From contig CAVQOL010000025.1 of NCBI GenBank assembly GCA_963714415.1, forward strand, positions 15,926 to 79,925: 64,000 bases of DNA, read 5' to 3'. Positions 18,464 to 27,500 of the stretch are shown piece by piece. Under the pieces are notes generated by a model that saw nothing but the letters and a program-made list of their open reading frames with translations, had not been told where the DNA came from and did not search any database. This stretch comes from JAGXRK01 sp963714415 (lineage in GTDB: Bacteria > Bacteroidota > Ignavibacteria > Ignavibacteriales > Ignavibacteriaceae). The stretch's first letter is position 1. The number at the start of each line of letters is the position of its first letter. The position numbers and the translations under genes were made by a program.

Positions 18464-18931
18464 ATGAGAAAGAAAAGAGCAGAAAAAAGATATGTTAAGC
18501 CGGATCCTAAATTCAATGATGTTTTAGTTTCCAGGTTCATAAACTCTTTAATGTATGATGGTAAAAAATCTGTTACCAGAAAAATGGTTTATGAAGCATT
18601 CAGTCTCATTGAAGATAAAACTAAAAAACCCGGACTCGAAGTTTTTAAAAAAGCTATTTCTAATGTTCAACCAATAATTGAAGTTAGAAGCAGAAGAGTT
18701 GGTGGAGCTACTTATCAGGTTCCTACAGAGGTTCGTCCTGAAAGAAGAATTGCCCTGGCCATGAGATGGATTAAAAATTATTCAAGATCGAGAAGTGAAA
18801 AATCAATGTCTCAAAAACTTGCTAATGAATTGATTGCAGCTTCTAATGGTGAAGGTCCTTCAGTAAAGAAGAAAGAAGATACTCATAGAATGGCAGAAGC
18901 AAATAAAGCATTTGCTCATTTTAAATGGTAA
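18464..18931 (+). CDS. rpsG: 30S ribosomal protein S7
   Basis: Primary 16S rRNA-binding protein that nucleates assembly of the 30S head. At 155 aa, the signature VRSRRVGGATYQVPTEV lies near residues 75-92 and the C-terminus ends EANKAFAHFKW. It starts only three bases after the rpsL stop, which suggests translational coupling. Confidence 0.97.
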   Translation: MRKKRAEKRYVKPDPKFNDVLVSRFINSLMYDGKKSVTRKMVYEAFSLIEDKTKKPGLEVFKKAISNVQPIIEVRSRRVGGATYQVPTEVRPERRIALAMRWIKNYSRSRSEKSMSQKLANELIAASNGEGPSVKKKEDTHRMAEANKAFAHFKW

Positions 18932-18946
18932 TATTTATTGAATTTG

Positions 18947-21037
18947 ATGGCAACTAAAACTAAAATAGACAAAGTACGAAACATTGGTATAATGGCGCAC
19001 ATCGATGCCGGTAAGACTACAACTACCGAACGCATTCTTTTTTATACCGGTAAACTTCATAGAATTGGTGAAGTTCATGATGGTGCTGCTACGATGGATT
19101 GGATGGAGCAGGAAAAAGAAAGAGGCATAACTATTACCAGTGCTGCCACAACATGTTTTTGGAAAGATCATCAGATAAATATTATTGATACACCGGGACA
19201 CGTTGATTTTACAGCTGAAGTTGAAAGATCGTTAAGAGTGTTGGATGGTGCTGTTGCTCTATTCTGTGCTGTTGGTGGAGTAGAACCTCAATCAGAAACT
19301 GTATGGCGTCAGGCAGATAAATACGGCGTACCAAGAATTGCGTTCATTAATAAAATGGATAGAACCGGAGCTGATTTTTACAACGCAGTTCAGATGATGA
19401 GAGAGAGACTTGGTGCAAATGCTATTCCTGTTACACTCCCCATTGGCGAAGGTGACATGTTTGCTGGCATTATAGATCTTATTGACTTTAAAGCAAGAAT
19501 GTATCACGAAGAAACTTTCGGTCAGACTTTCGATGTAATAGATATTCCACAAGATCTTATCGAGATTTCTAATAAGCACAGAACAGAAATGCTTGAAGCA
19601 GTTTCTGATGTTGATGATACTCTTCTAGAGAAATATTTAAATGGCGAGAATATTAGTTCTGTTGAAATTATAAATGTATTAAGAAAAGCAACTATCGAAT
19701 CGAAGATTATTCCTGTTCTTTGCGGTTCGTCATTCAAAAATAAGGGAGTTCAGAAGTTGCTTGATTCGGTGATTGACTTATTACCTGCGCCGGGAGACTT
19801 TAAAGATATTGAGGCGCATCATATTGGAATAAATGATGTTGTTAAAAGAAAGATTGACGAAAAAGAAAAATTTACTGCCTTAGCATTTAAAATGATGAAT
19901 GATCCTTATGTTGGTAAACTAACATATTTTCGTGTTTATTCAGGAACACTGAAAGCAGGATCATATATTTTTAATTCGGTTAGTGGTAAAAAGGAAAGAA
20001 TTAGCAGATTACTTCAGATGCATGCAAATTCTCGCTCTGAACTTGAAGAAGTTAGAGCTGGTGATATAGCAGCTGCAGTAGGACTCAAATATACCCGAAC
20101 AGGCGATACTCTCTGTGATGAAAAAGATCCTGTTGTTTTGGAAAGAATAGTTTTTCCTGAACCTGTTATTCAAATTGCTATTGAACCAAAAACCAAAGCT
20201 GATCAGGATAAACTTTCTGAATCTTTGGTCAAACTTTCTGAGGAAGATCCGACATTTAGAGTTAATGTTGATCAGGAAACCGGTCAAACACTTATAAGCG
20301 GAATGGGAGAACTTCATCTTGAAATTCTTGTTGAAAGAATGAAAAGAGAATTCAAGGTTGAAGCTAATGTTGGTAAACCACAGGTAGCTTACAGAGAAAC
20401 AATAAGGGAAACAGTTCAAGCTGAAGGTAAGTTTGTTAAACAGTCAGGTGGACGAGGAAAATTTGGTCACGTATGGATTGAGCTTAGTCCTAATGAGCCC
20501 GGGAAAGGTTATGAATTTATAAATGGAATTGTAGGTGGTTCTGTACCAAAAGAATATATTCCTGCTGTTTCACAAGGTATTCAAGAAGCGATGAGAAATG
20601 GTATCATTGCCGGATTTCCGGTTGTTGATATTAAAACTAAGATTTATGATGGTTCATATCATGATGTGGATTCAGATGAAATATCATTCAAAGTTGCTGG
20701 TTCAATGGCTTTTCAGGCTGGTGCCAGAAAAGCAAAACCCGTTCTTCTTGAGCCCATAATGGCAGTTGAAGTTGTTACTCCTGAAGATTATTTGGGAGAC
20801 GTAATGGGCGATTTAAATTCTCGCAGAGGAAAAATTGAAGGTTTCACTGCAAGAAAAGATGCTCAGGTTATTAAAGCCAAAGTACCGTTATCTGAAATGT
20901 TTGGTTACTCAACCATATTAAGATCAATGACGCAAGGAAGAGCAATATATACAATGCAATTTGAATATTATGATGAAGTTCCAAAATCAATTGCAGAAGA
21001 AATTGCAGAAAAAACACTTGGAAAAAAATCAACTTAA
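18947..21037 (+). CDS. fusA: Elongation factor G
   Basis: Translocase GTPase that moves tRNA and mRNA through the ribosome. I chose the ATG at 18947 (696 aa, MATKTKIDKVRN); an in-frame TTG at 18938 would add three residues, and neither has a clear ribosome site. G1 (AHIDAGKTTTT), G2/G3 (RGITITSAAT, DTPGHVDFT) and G4 (NKMD) are intact, and domains II-V follow with GGRGKFGHVWIE in domain IV. It lies close behind rpsG. Confidence 0.97.
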   Translation: MATKTKIDKVRNIGIMAHIDAGKTTTTERILFYTGKLHRIGEVHDGAATMDWMEQEKERGITITSAATTCFWKDHQINIIDTPGHVDFTAEVERSLRVLDGAVALFCAVGGVEPQSETVWRQADKYGVPRIAFINKMDRTGADFYNAVQMMRERLGANAIPVTLPIGEGDMFAGIIDLIDFKARMYHEETFGQTFDVIDIPQDLIEISNKHRTEMLEAVSDVDDTLLEKYLNGENISSVEIINVLRKATIESKIIPVLCGSSFKNKGVQKLLDSVIDLLPAPGDFKDIEAHHIGINDVVKRKIDEKEKFTALAFKMMNDPYVGKLTYFRVYSGTLKAGSYIFNSVSGKKERISRLLQMHANSRSELEEVRAGDIAAAVGLKYTRTGDTLCDEKDPVVLERIVFPEPVIQIAIEPKTKADQDKLSESLVKLSEEDPTFRVNVDQETGQTLISGMGELHLEILVERMKREFKVEANVGKPQVAYRETIRETVQAEGKFVKQSGGRGKFGHVWIELSPNEPGKGYEFINGIVGGSVPKEYIPAVSQGIQEAMRNGIIAGFPVVDIKTKIYDGSYHDVDSDEISFKVAGSMAFQAGARKAKPVLLEPIMAVEVVTPEDYLGDVMGDLNSRRGKIEGFTARKDAQVIKAKVPLSEMFGYSTILRSMTQGRAIYTMQFEYYDEVPKSIAEEIAEKTLGKKST

Positions 21038-21085
21038 ATAAGTGAATAAAAAACAAAAGAATAATTAATATTAAAGGAGATTCCG

Positions 21086-22294
21086 ATGGCAAAAGAAAAA
21101 TTTGATAGGAGCAAACCTCACGTTAACGTAGGTACTATCGGTCACGTAGATCATGGCAAAACTACTTTAACCGCTGCCATCACTATGGCTCTCGCTAGGA
21201 AGGGCTTATCACAGATTAGAACTTTTGATTCTATTGATAACGCACCTGAAGAAAGAGAAAGAGGTATTACCATTGCAACAGCTCACGTGGAGTATTCGAC
21301 AGCTAACAGACATTACGCGCACGTTGATTGTCCCGGTCACGCAGATTACGTGAAGAACATGATTACTGGTGCAGCGCAGATGGATGGTGCAATATTAGTA
21401 GTTGCTGCTGCTGATGGTCCGATGCCTCAAACAAGAGAGCATATTCTTTTAGCTAGGCAGGTTGGTGTGCCAAAGATTGTTGTATTCTTAAATAAAGTTG
21501 ATATGATGAAAGATGATCCTGAATTGGTTGAGTTGGTTGAAGAAGAGTTGAGAGATTTGCTGACAAAGTATGAGTTTCCAGGAGATGAAATTCCCATAAT
21601 TAAAGGTTCAGCTCTTCAGGCTTTAGAAGCCGGTACTAGCGATGCTGCGATGGATGATCCTCGTTTAGATTGTATTTGGGAACTTATGGATGCTGTTGAC
21701 AGTTACATTCCAATTCCCGAAAGAAGTACTGATAAACCTTTCTTAATGCCGGTTGAGGACGTTTTCTCAATTACTGGTCGTGGTACAGTTGCTACAGGTA
21801 GAGTTGAAAGAGGAACAGTTAAAATTCAGGAAGAAGTTGAATTGATAGGACTTGGGCTTCACAAGAAAACAGTTGTTACCGGTATAGAAATGTTTAGAAA
21901 AGAGCTTGACTCAGCTGTGGCTGGTGATAATGCAGGTATATTGTTAAGAGGTGTTGATAAAAATGAAATTGAAAGAGGAATGGTAATTGCAAAAACAGGT
22001 TCAATTACTCCTCACAAGAAATTTGAAGGTGAAGTTTATATTCTTTCTAAAGAAGAAGGTGGACGTCATACTCCATTCTTCAATGGTTACAGACCTCAGT
22101 TTTATTTCAGAACTACTGACGTAACCGGGGTTGCTACTTTACCTGAAGGTACCGAAATGGTTATGCCTGGCGATAACGTTAAATTAAAAGTTGATCTTAT
22201 CTCCGAAATAGCAATGGAAGAAGGATTGCGTTTTGCTATCCGTGAAGGTGGCAGAACTGTTGGTGCTGGTGTAGTAACAAAAATTATTGAATAA
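21086..22294 (+). CDS. tuf: Elongation factor Tu
   Basis: GTPase that delivers aminoacyl-tRNA to the ribosome. At 402 aa it is slightly longer than the E. coli protein. The GTPase motifs GHVDHGKT (residues 19-26), DCPGHADY and NKVD are intact. AAAGGAG lies upstream of the ATG. It is the last str-operon gene; a hairpin and a 77-base gap separate it from rpsJ. No second tuf copy is in this window. Confidence 0.97.
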   Translation: MAKEKFDRSKPHVNVGTIGHVDHGKTTLTAAITMALARKGLSQIRTFDSIDNAPEERERGITIATAHVEYSTANRHYAHVDCPGHADYVKNMITGAAQMDGAILVVAAADGPMPQTREHILLARQVGVPKIVVFLNKVDMMKDDPELVELVEEELRDLLTKYEFPGDEIPIIKGSALQALEAGTSDAAMDDPRLDCIWELMDAVDSYIPIPERSTDKPFLMPVEDVFSITGRGTVATGRVERGTVKIQEEVELIGLGLHKKTVVTGIEMFRKELDSAVAGDNAGILLRGVDKNEIERGMVIAKTGSITPHKKFEGEVYILSKEEGGRHTPFFNGYRPQFYFRTTDVTGVATLPEGTEMVMPGDNVKLKVDLISEIAMEEGLRFAIREGGRTVGAGVVTKIIE

Positions 22295-22316
22295 ATTACT
22301 TATTGTGTACTTAAGT

Positions 22317-22338
22317 AAAGGGAGTAGTCGCTCCCTTT
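22317..22338 (+). promoter_or_regulatory. Hairpin between tuf and rpsJ
   Basis: A perfect eight-base-pair stem AAAGGGAG/CTCCCTTT with a six-base loop at the str/S10 operon boundary. No run of T follows (GCGTTTC), so it is unlikely to be a full intrinsic terminator. It may act as an attenuator or an mRNA processing or stability element. Confidence 0.45.
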
Positions 22339-22371
22339 GCGTTTCTAAATTAAAACTAAGGAGTAAGTTCC

Positions 22372-22680
22372 GTGCCCGGACAGAAGATTAGAATAAAATT
22401 GAAATCGTACGATCATATTTTGATTGATAAATCAACAGAAAAAATTATTAAAACTGTTAAAAGCACAGGTGCAGTAGTCTCAGGGCCAATTCCATTGCCA
22501 ACCAGAAGGACTGTTTACACTGTTCTTCGTTCTCCTCACGTTGATAAAAAATCTCGTGAACAATTTGAAACAAGGGCACATAAAAGAATAATTGATATTC
22601 ATAATTCAAATAACAAAACCGTCGACTCTTTGAGTAAATTAGATATACCGGCGGGTGTTGATATTGAGATTAAGCTTTAA
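22372..22680 (+). CDS. rpsJ: 30S ribosomal protein S10
   Basis: 30S head protein that also joins NusB in antitermination. At 102 aa it starts at GTG, with AAGGAG upstream. It has IRIKLKSYDHILIDKS near the start and the loop GPIPLPTRRTVYTVLRSPHVDKKSREQ split across residues about 38-64. It opens the S10 operon (rpsJ-rplC-rplD-rplW-rplB-rpsS-rplV-rpsC-rplP-rpmC-rpsQ). Confidence 0.96.
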   Translation: MPGQKIRIKLKSYDHILIDKSTEKIIKTVKSTGAVVSGPIPLPTRRTVYTVLRSPHVDKKSREQFETRAHKRIIDIHNSNNKTVDSLSKLDIPAGVDIEIKL

Positions 22681-22697
22681 GGAATACTGGAGTTGAA

Positions 22698-23321
22698 ATG
22701 TCTGGTTTAATAGGAAAAAAAATTGGTATGACTAGTATATTTAATCCTGATGGAGAAATTATACCTGTTACTGTTATACAAACGGGTCCTTGTCAAGTTG
22801 TATCAATCAGAACAAAAGAAAAAGATGGTTATGAAGCTCTTCAATTAGGATTTGGAGAGAAGAAAGAAAAAAATATAACTAAGCCTGTTCTTGGACACTT
22901 TAAGAAAAATAATATTTCACCTAAAAATGTTATGAGAGAGTTCAGAAAATTTAATATTTCAGATTATAAAATTGGCGATGAAATAAAAGTCGATTTTTTT
23001 TCCGAAGGTGAATTCATTAAGGTTAGAGGAAAAAGCAAAGGAAAAGGTTTTCAAGGTGTTATGAGAAGGCATGGCTTCGGTGGTGTTGGCGGTACAACTC
23101 ACGGACAGAGCGATAGGTTAAGAGCACCGGGTTCTATTGGTTCAAGTTCTTATCCTTCAAGAGTATTTAAAGGAATGAAAATGGCCGGTAGAATGGGTAA
23201 TGAAAATGTGACAGTTTCGAATTTAAAAGTGGTTAAAATAATTCCGGATCAAAATTTAATTATGGTTAAGGGTGCAACACCTGGAGCTATTAATTCTATA
23301 GTTGAATTGATTAAGAAGTAA
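22698..23321 (+). CDS. rplC: 50S ribosomal protein L3
   Basis: Early assembly protein near the peptidyl transferase centre. At 207 aa it starts GLIGKKIGMTSIF. The loop with RRHGFGGVGGTTHGQSD and the PGSIG motif is the conserved central extension; its Gln in GGTTHGQS is the site methylated by PrmB in some bacteria. GGAG lies before the ATG. Confidence 0.97.
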   Translation: MSGLIGKKIGMTSIFNPDGEIIPVTVIQTGPCQVVSIRTKEKDGYEALQLGFGEKKEKNITKPVLGHFKKNNISPKNVMREFRKFNISDYKIGDEIKVDFFSEGEFIKVRGKSKGKGFQGVMRRHGFGGVGGTTHGQSDRLRAPGSIGSSSYPSRVFKGMKMAGRMGNENVTVSNLKVVKIIPDQNLIMVKGATPGAINSIVELIKK

Positions 23322-23334
23322 ACGGTAAATAAAA

Positions 23335-23983
23335 ATGACTTTAGATGTATACAAAATAGATGGAAAAACTTCAGGCGAAAAAGTAGAGCTCGCTGATAGC
23401 ATATTTGCTATTGAGCCTAACGATCACGCCATTTATCTTTCGGTTAAAGCGTATCTTGCTAATCAAAGACAAGGTACTCACAAGTCGAAAGAAAGAGCTG
23501 AAGTAAGAGGCGGTGGTAGAAAACCTTGGAAACAAAAAGGACGTGGTGGTGCAAGAGCCGGTACAACAAGGTCTCCGCTTTGGGTTGGGGGTGGAACGAT
23601 TTTCGGACCAAGACCAAGAGATTATAGACAAGATATTCCAAAGAAATTAAAACGTCTTGCAAGAAAATCTGCTTTTAGTTACAAAGTTAAAGATCAACAG
23701 GTTGATTGTAGTTGAAGATTTTTCTTTAGATACACACAAAACCAAAGACTTTAATAAAATGCTTGAATCTTTGAAAATTGGTGGTAAAAAAGTTTTGCTG
23801 TTAACCTCTAATTTCAATGATGTTATTTATAAATCAGGAAGAAATTTACCTAAAGTAAAAGTCTTAGAAGCGAATAAAGTATCTACATATGATATTTTAA
23901 ATAATCAAATGTTGGTTTTACAGAAAAGTGCTCTTAAAGTAATTGAAGATACTTTCAGTAAAATCGGAGAGGCGGTAAACTAA
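23335..23983 (+). CDS. rplD: 50S ribosomal protein L4, interrupted by a frameshift
   Basis: Assembly protein with a long loop in the exit tunnel, and an autoregulator of the S10 operon in some bacteria. Frame 1 (23335-23715) encodes residues 1 to about 122 with GGGRKPWKQKGRGGARAG and then runs into a stop. Frame 2 continues with LIVVEDFSL...LLLTSNFNDV to 23983. Removing one base, best one G of the pair at 23700-23701, restores KDQQLIVVEDF and a 215-aa protein of normal length. As L4 is essential or nearly so, a base-calling error is most likely. Confidence 0.9.
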
Positions 23984-23984
23984 A

Positions 23985-24281
23985 ATGCATCAGGTATTAA
24001 TCAGACCTTTGATTACTGAGAAGATGACTAACTTAACCGCTGATCACGGAAATAAGTACGGCTTCATTGTTAATAGTAAAGCCAATAAAATTGAAATTAA
24101 AAAAGCCATTGAAGAAAAATTTGATGTTCACGTTGTTGATGTAAGAACTATTAACTACGACGGTAAAACCAAAACTCAATTTAGAAAGAGTGGTAGATTT
24201 GTCGGCAGAACTGCTAAATTCAAAAAGGCTATTATAACTCTGAAAAAAGGCGAAACAATAGAATTGTTTGAGCAAGTATAG
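23985..24281 (+). CDS. rplW: 50S ribosomal protein L23
   Basis: Protein at the tunnel exit that docks SRP and trigger factor. The 98-aa protein starts with HQVLIRPLITEKMT and has the NKYGFIVNSKANKIEIKKAI segment typical of the family. It begins one base after the rplD stop, so coupled translation is likely if rplD is read to its end. Confidence 0.96.
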   Translation: MHQVLIRPLITEKMTNLTADHGNKYGFIVNSKANKIEIKKAIEEKFDVHVVDVRTINYDGKTKTQFRKSGRFVGRTAKFKKAIITLKKGETIELFEQV

Positions 24282-24303
24282 AGATTCACGATAGGATATT
24301 AAA

Positions 24304-25131
24304 ATGGCAATAAGAAAATTAAAACCTGTAACTCCTGGAACTAGATTCAGATCAAATGCTTCATTTGATGAGATTACAAAATCTACTCCGGAAAAATCAC
24401 TTACAGTTGCTCTTAAAAAATCCGGTGGCAGAAATAATCTTGGTAGAACAACTACAAGGTTCAGAGGCGGCGGACATAAAAGACGTTACAGAATAATTGA
24501 TTTTAAAAGAAATAAACAAGGCGTTCCCGCAAAAGTATTTTCTATTGAATATGATCCTAACAGATCGTGTAGAATTGCTTTATTACATTATGCTGATGGA
24601 GAGAAAAGATACATACTGGCACCAGATGGTCTGAAAGTGGGACAAAAAGTTGTTTCAGGGTCCGGAAGTGATATTCAGATTGGCAATGCTCTTCCGTTAA
24701 AAGAGATGCCTCTTGGTAGCTTCATTCATAATGTTGAAATGAAACCCGGCAAAGGCGGGCAACTTGCCAGAAGTGCAGGTACTGCAGTTCAGTTGATGGC
24801 TAAAGAAGGAAGTTTAGCTCAACTTAAAATGCCTTCAGGTGAGATCAGGCAAGTGAGAATTGATTGTATGGCTACTTATGGTTCTGTTGGTAATGCTGAG
24901 CAGGAAAATATAAGCCTTGGAAAGGCTGGTAGAACTAGATGGTTAGGAAGAAGACCTCATGTGAGAGGTGTTGTGATGAATCCTGTCGATCATCCAATGG
25001 GTGGCGGTGAAGGTAAAACTTCCGGCGGTGGGCATCCGGTTTCACCCTGGGGTCAAAAAGCCAAAGGTTTGAAAACCCGTAAGCGTAAAAAAGAATCAAA
25101 TAAATTCATTATTAAAAGACGTAAGAAGTAG
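24304..25131 (+). CDS. rplB: 50S ribosomal protein L2
   Basis: Core protein needed for subunit association and peptidyl transfer. At 275 aa it has normal length. The C-terminal segment with NPVDHPMGGGEGKTSGG contains the highly conserved His of L2. The RFRGGGHKRRYR stretch lies near residue 55. It sits in the standard place between rplW and rpsS. Confidence 0.98.
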   Translation: MAIRKLKPVTPGTRFRSNASFDEITKSTPEKSLTVALKKSGGRNNLGRTTTRFRGGGHKRRYRIIDFKRNKQGVPAKVFSIEYDPNRSCRIALLHYADGEKRYILAPDGLKVGQKVVSGSGSDIQIGNALPLKEMPLGSFIHNVEMKPGKGGQLARSAGTAVQLMAKEGSLAQLKMPSGEIRQVRIDCMATYGSVGNAEQENISLGKAGRTRWLGRRPHVRGVVMNPVDHPMGGGEGKTSGGGHPVSPWGQKAKGLKTRKRKKESNKFIIKRRKK

Positions 25132-25141
25132 AGAGTAATCT

Positions 25142-25429
25142 ATGCCAAGATCTATAAAAAAAGGTCCATTCGTTCATTACAAATTATTTGAAAAGATTTC
25201 CAAGCTTAATGAAACTAATCAAAAGAAAATTGTTAAAACATGGTCCCGATCCTCTACAATACTTCCGGATTTTGTAGGACACACAATTGCTGTTCATAAC
25301 GGTAAACAGATGATCCCTATTTACATAACTGAAAATATGGTTGGTCATAAACTTGGTGAATTTTCACCAACAAGAATTTTCAGAGGTCATCCGGGAACTA
25401 AATCTGAAAAAGCGGCTAAAGGAAAATAA
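25142..25429 (+). CDS. rpsS: 30S ribosomal protein S19
   Basis: 30S head protein that forms the S13-S19 pair near the A site. At 95 aa, it starts PRSIKKGPFVHYKL and has WSRSSTILPDFVGHTIAVHN and KLGEFSPTRIFRGH. It lies ten bases after rplB with a weak ribosome site. Confidence 0.97.
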   Translation: MPRSIKKGPFVHYKLFEKISKLNETNQKKIVKTWSRSSTILPDFVGHTIAVHNGKQMIPIYITENMVGHKLGEFSPTRIFRGHPGTKSEKAAKGK

Positions 25430-25449
25430 TTTTAAGGTAGATATTAAAA

Positions 25450-25794
25450 ATGGAAGCTAGAGCTGTTAATAAATATATTGGTTCATCTCCGCGAAAAATG
25501 CGTCTGCTGGTAGATCTTGTTCGTGGAATGTCTGTAGAAAAAGCTATCGAAGTATTGCATTTTTCTACAAAAACTGCATCCAAAGATGCTGAAAAAACAT
25601 TAAGGTCTGCAGTTGCAAACTTAATGAATGCTGAAGATTCAGGCAGAGTTGAGCCATCTGATCTTTTTATAAAAGAAGCTTATGTTAATCAGGGACCGAC
25701 AATTAAAAGAATTTCGCCGGCTCCTATGGGTAGGGCTTATAGAATAAGAAAAAGATCTTGTCATCTAACAATTATTGTAGCAAATAAAGCGTAA
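25450..25794 (+). CDS. rplV: 50S ribosomal protein L22
   Basis: Large-subunit protein whose beta hairpin lines the exit tunnel next to L4. At 114 aa, KYIGSSPRKMRLLVDLVRG opens the globular part and the hairpin ends RISPAPMGRAYRIRKR. AAGGTAG lies upstream of the ATG. Confidence 0.97.
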   Translation: MEARAVNKYIGSSPRKMRLLVDLVRGMSVEKAIEVLHFSTKTASKDAEKTLRSAVANLMNAEDSGRVEPSDLFIKEAYVNQGPTIKRISPAPMGRAYRIRKRSCHLTIIVANKA

Positions 25795-25808
25795 TATCAG
25801 GAGGTATT

Positions 25809-26450
25809 TTGGGACAGAAAACTAATCCTATTGGTTTAAGAGTTGGAATAATAAGAGGTTGGGAATCTAATTGGTATGAAAATAAATCTTACGCTTCTAA
25901 GCTTAAAGAAGATGACAAACTTCGTCAGTATGTTAGAAACAGATTAAAGAAAGCCGGTATTTCAAGAATTGTGATTGACAGAACTTCAAAGAATATTATT
26001 CTTACAATTCACACATCAAGACCGGGTGTTGTTATTGGAAAAAGCGGAAAAGAAATTACGCAGCTTGAAGAAGAATTAAAGAAAGTAACTGAAAAAGATG
26101 TTAAAGTTCAGATATCCGAAATCAAAAGACCTGAATTAGATGCTTACTTGGTTGCTGAAAATATTGCACAACAGTTGCAGGGAAGAATTTCCTTTAGAAG
26201 AGCAATGAAAATGGCTATTACTGCTGCTATGAGAATGGGTGCCGAAGGAATTAGAATTATGTGTTCAGGCAGATTGGGTGGCGCTGAGATGGCAAGAACC
26301 GAGCAGTATAAAGACGGTAGAATTCCTCTTCATACAATTCGTGCAGATATTGATTATGCCACAGGTCGTGCTGAAACTATCTATGGCTCAATTGGAATAA
26401 AAGTTTGGGTTTGCCGCGGAGAGATCTTAGGTAAAAGAGTAACTGATTAA
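25809..26450 (+). CDS. rpsC: 30S ribosomal protein S3
   Basis: mRNA-entry-channel protein with helicase-related function. I take the TTG at 25809: AGGAGG lies close upstream and the protein then reads GQKTNPIGLRVG, the usual S3 start. The KH domain has the VVIGKSGKEI loop near residue 75. The C-terminal domain includes GRLGGAEMARTE. At 213 aa it has normal length. A 97-base structured gap follows before rplP. Confidence 0.97.
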   Translation: MGQKTNPIGLRVGIIRGWESNWYENKSYASKLKEDDKLRQYVRNRLKKAGISRIVIDRTSKNIILTIHTSRPGVVIGKSGKEITQLEEELKKVTEKDVKVQISEIKRPELDAYLVAENIAQQLQGRISFRRAMKMAITAAMRMGAEGIRIMCSGRLGGAEMARTEQYKDGRIPLHTIRADIDYATGRAETIYGSIGIKVWVCRGEILGKRVTD

Positions 26451-26455
26451 GGAAG

Positions 26456-26519
26456 ATTAAAAGATTGAAATCAAATACCTTAGTAAATAAGATTAAAATT
26501 ATAGTTTCAGTCTTTTAAT
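26456..26519 (+). promoter_or_regulatory. Long inverted repeat between rpsC and rplP
   Basis: Two 15-base arms (26456-26470 and 26505-26519) pair completely with one G-U pair across a 34-base loop. This fills most of the 97-base gap inside the S10 operon. An A run, not a T run, follows, so it is not a forward terminator. It could be a protein-binding or processing site; the sequence does not say which. Confidence 0.4.
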
Positions 26520-26547
26520 AAAAAAAAGTTTACAGGAGTTTCGAAAT

Positions 26548-26964
26548 ATGTTAATGCCTAAAAGAGTTAAGTTCAGAAAATCACAGAGAGGAAGACGCAA
26601 AGGTAAAGCTTATCGCGGCAGTTCCGTCTCTTTTGGTGACTTTGGGCTTAAAGCAATGGAACCAGCCTGGATTACCAGCAGACAAATTGAAGCTTGTCGT
26701 GTTGCATTATCCAGAAAAATGAAAAGAGACGGTAAAGTCTGGATCAGAATATTTCCTGATAAACCAGTATCTAAAAAACCTCTTGAAACAAGAATGGGTA
26801 AAGGTAAAGGCGCACCTGAGTTTTGGGTTGCCGTTGTAAAACCCGGAAGAATTATGTTTGAAGTTTCCGGAGTTTCAAGGGAAATTGCAAATGATGCACT
26901 TAAATTGTGCTCACATAAACTTCCCATTAAAACAAAAGTTATTTCAAGACCGGATTACGAATAA
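26548..26964 (+). CDS. rplP: 50S ribosomal protein L16
   Basis: Protein that positions A-site tRNA in the 50S subunit. At 138 aa it begins MLMPKRVKFRK; the first ATG is preferred because CAGGAG lies nine bases upstream and MLxPKR is the family start. The RIFPDKPVSKKPLETRMGKG segment holds the conserved Arg hydroxylated in some bacteria. It is preceded by a long inverted repeat. Confidence 0.96.
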   Translation: MLMPKRVKFRKSQRGRRKGKAYRGSSVSFGDFGLKAMEPAWITSRQIEACRVALSRKMKRDGKVWIRIFPDKPVSKKPLETRMGKGKGAPEFWVAVVKPGRIMFEVSGVSREIANDALKLCSHKLPIKTKVISRPDYE

Positions 26965-26981
26965 CAGTCAAGGGCAGTAAA

Positions 26982-27218
26982 ATGAAAATTTATGAAATTA
27001 AAGAAATGAACAACGACGAGTTGGTTAAAAGAATTGCGGAAGAGGAGAAAAATCTTGTTGATCTTCGTTTTGCTCATCAACTAAAGCAATTAACTAACAC
27101 TACAAAGTTGAATATTATTAGAAAAGATATTGCAAGAATGAAAACGATTCTGAAGCAAAGAGATATGCAGGCTGATCAGACTGCCGGAAAAATTAATACA
27201 GAAGGAGTAAAGTCTTAA
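26982..27218 (+). CDS. rpmC: 50S ribosomal protein L29
   Basis: Small two-helix protein near the tunnel exit that helps SRP and trigger factor bind. At 78 aa it is somewhat longer than the usual 60-70. The core EEKNLVDLRFAHQLKQL and the end RKDIARMKTILKQR are typical. It lies between rplP and rpsQ, as usual. Confidence 0.95.
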   Translation: MKIYEIKEMNNDELVKRIAEEEKNLVDLRFAHQLKQLTNTTKLNIIRKDIARMKTILKQRDMQADQTAGKINTEGVKS

Positions 27219-27220
27219 AT

Positions 27221-27478
27221 ATGGAACAGCGTGCTTTAAGAAAAACCAGAATCGGTGTTGTTGTAAGCAACAAAATGGATAAGACAATTTCTGTATCTAT
27301 TGAAAGAAAAGTTCCTCATCCGATTTATAAAAAATATTTTAAGAAGACATCTAAACTGATGGCTCATGATGAGAAAAGAGAATGTGGAATTGGTGACAAA
27401 GTTAAGATAATGGAAATACGACCTCTTAGTAAAAGAAAAAGATGGCGCTTAGTTGAAATAGTTGAGAAAGCCAAGTAG
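27221..27478 (+). CDS. rpsQ: 30S ribosomal protein S17
   Basis: OB-fold 16S rRNA-binding protein needed early in 30S assembly. At 85 aa, it has RKTRIGVVVSNKMDKTI and VPHPIYKKYFKKTSKLMAHD, then EIRPLSKRKRWRLVEI. It starts two bases after rpmC; GGAG near 27202 may serve as the ribosome site. Confidence 0.97.
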   Translation: MEQRALRKTRIGVVVSNKMDKTISVSIERKVPHPIYKKYFKKTSKLMAHDEKRECGIGDKVKIMEIRPLSKRKRWRLVEIVEKAK

Positions 27479-27500
27479 GGTAATAAGGAGAAATTGAAAA

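Noticed and set aside
23335..23983. Programmed +1 frameshift in rplD as the main explanation
   Set aside because: No known shift motif is visible, and similar indels in several other genes make sequence errors simpler; kept only as an alternative.
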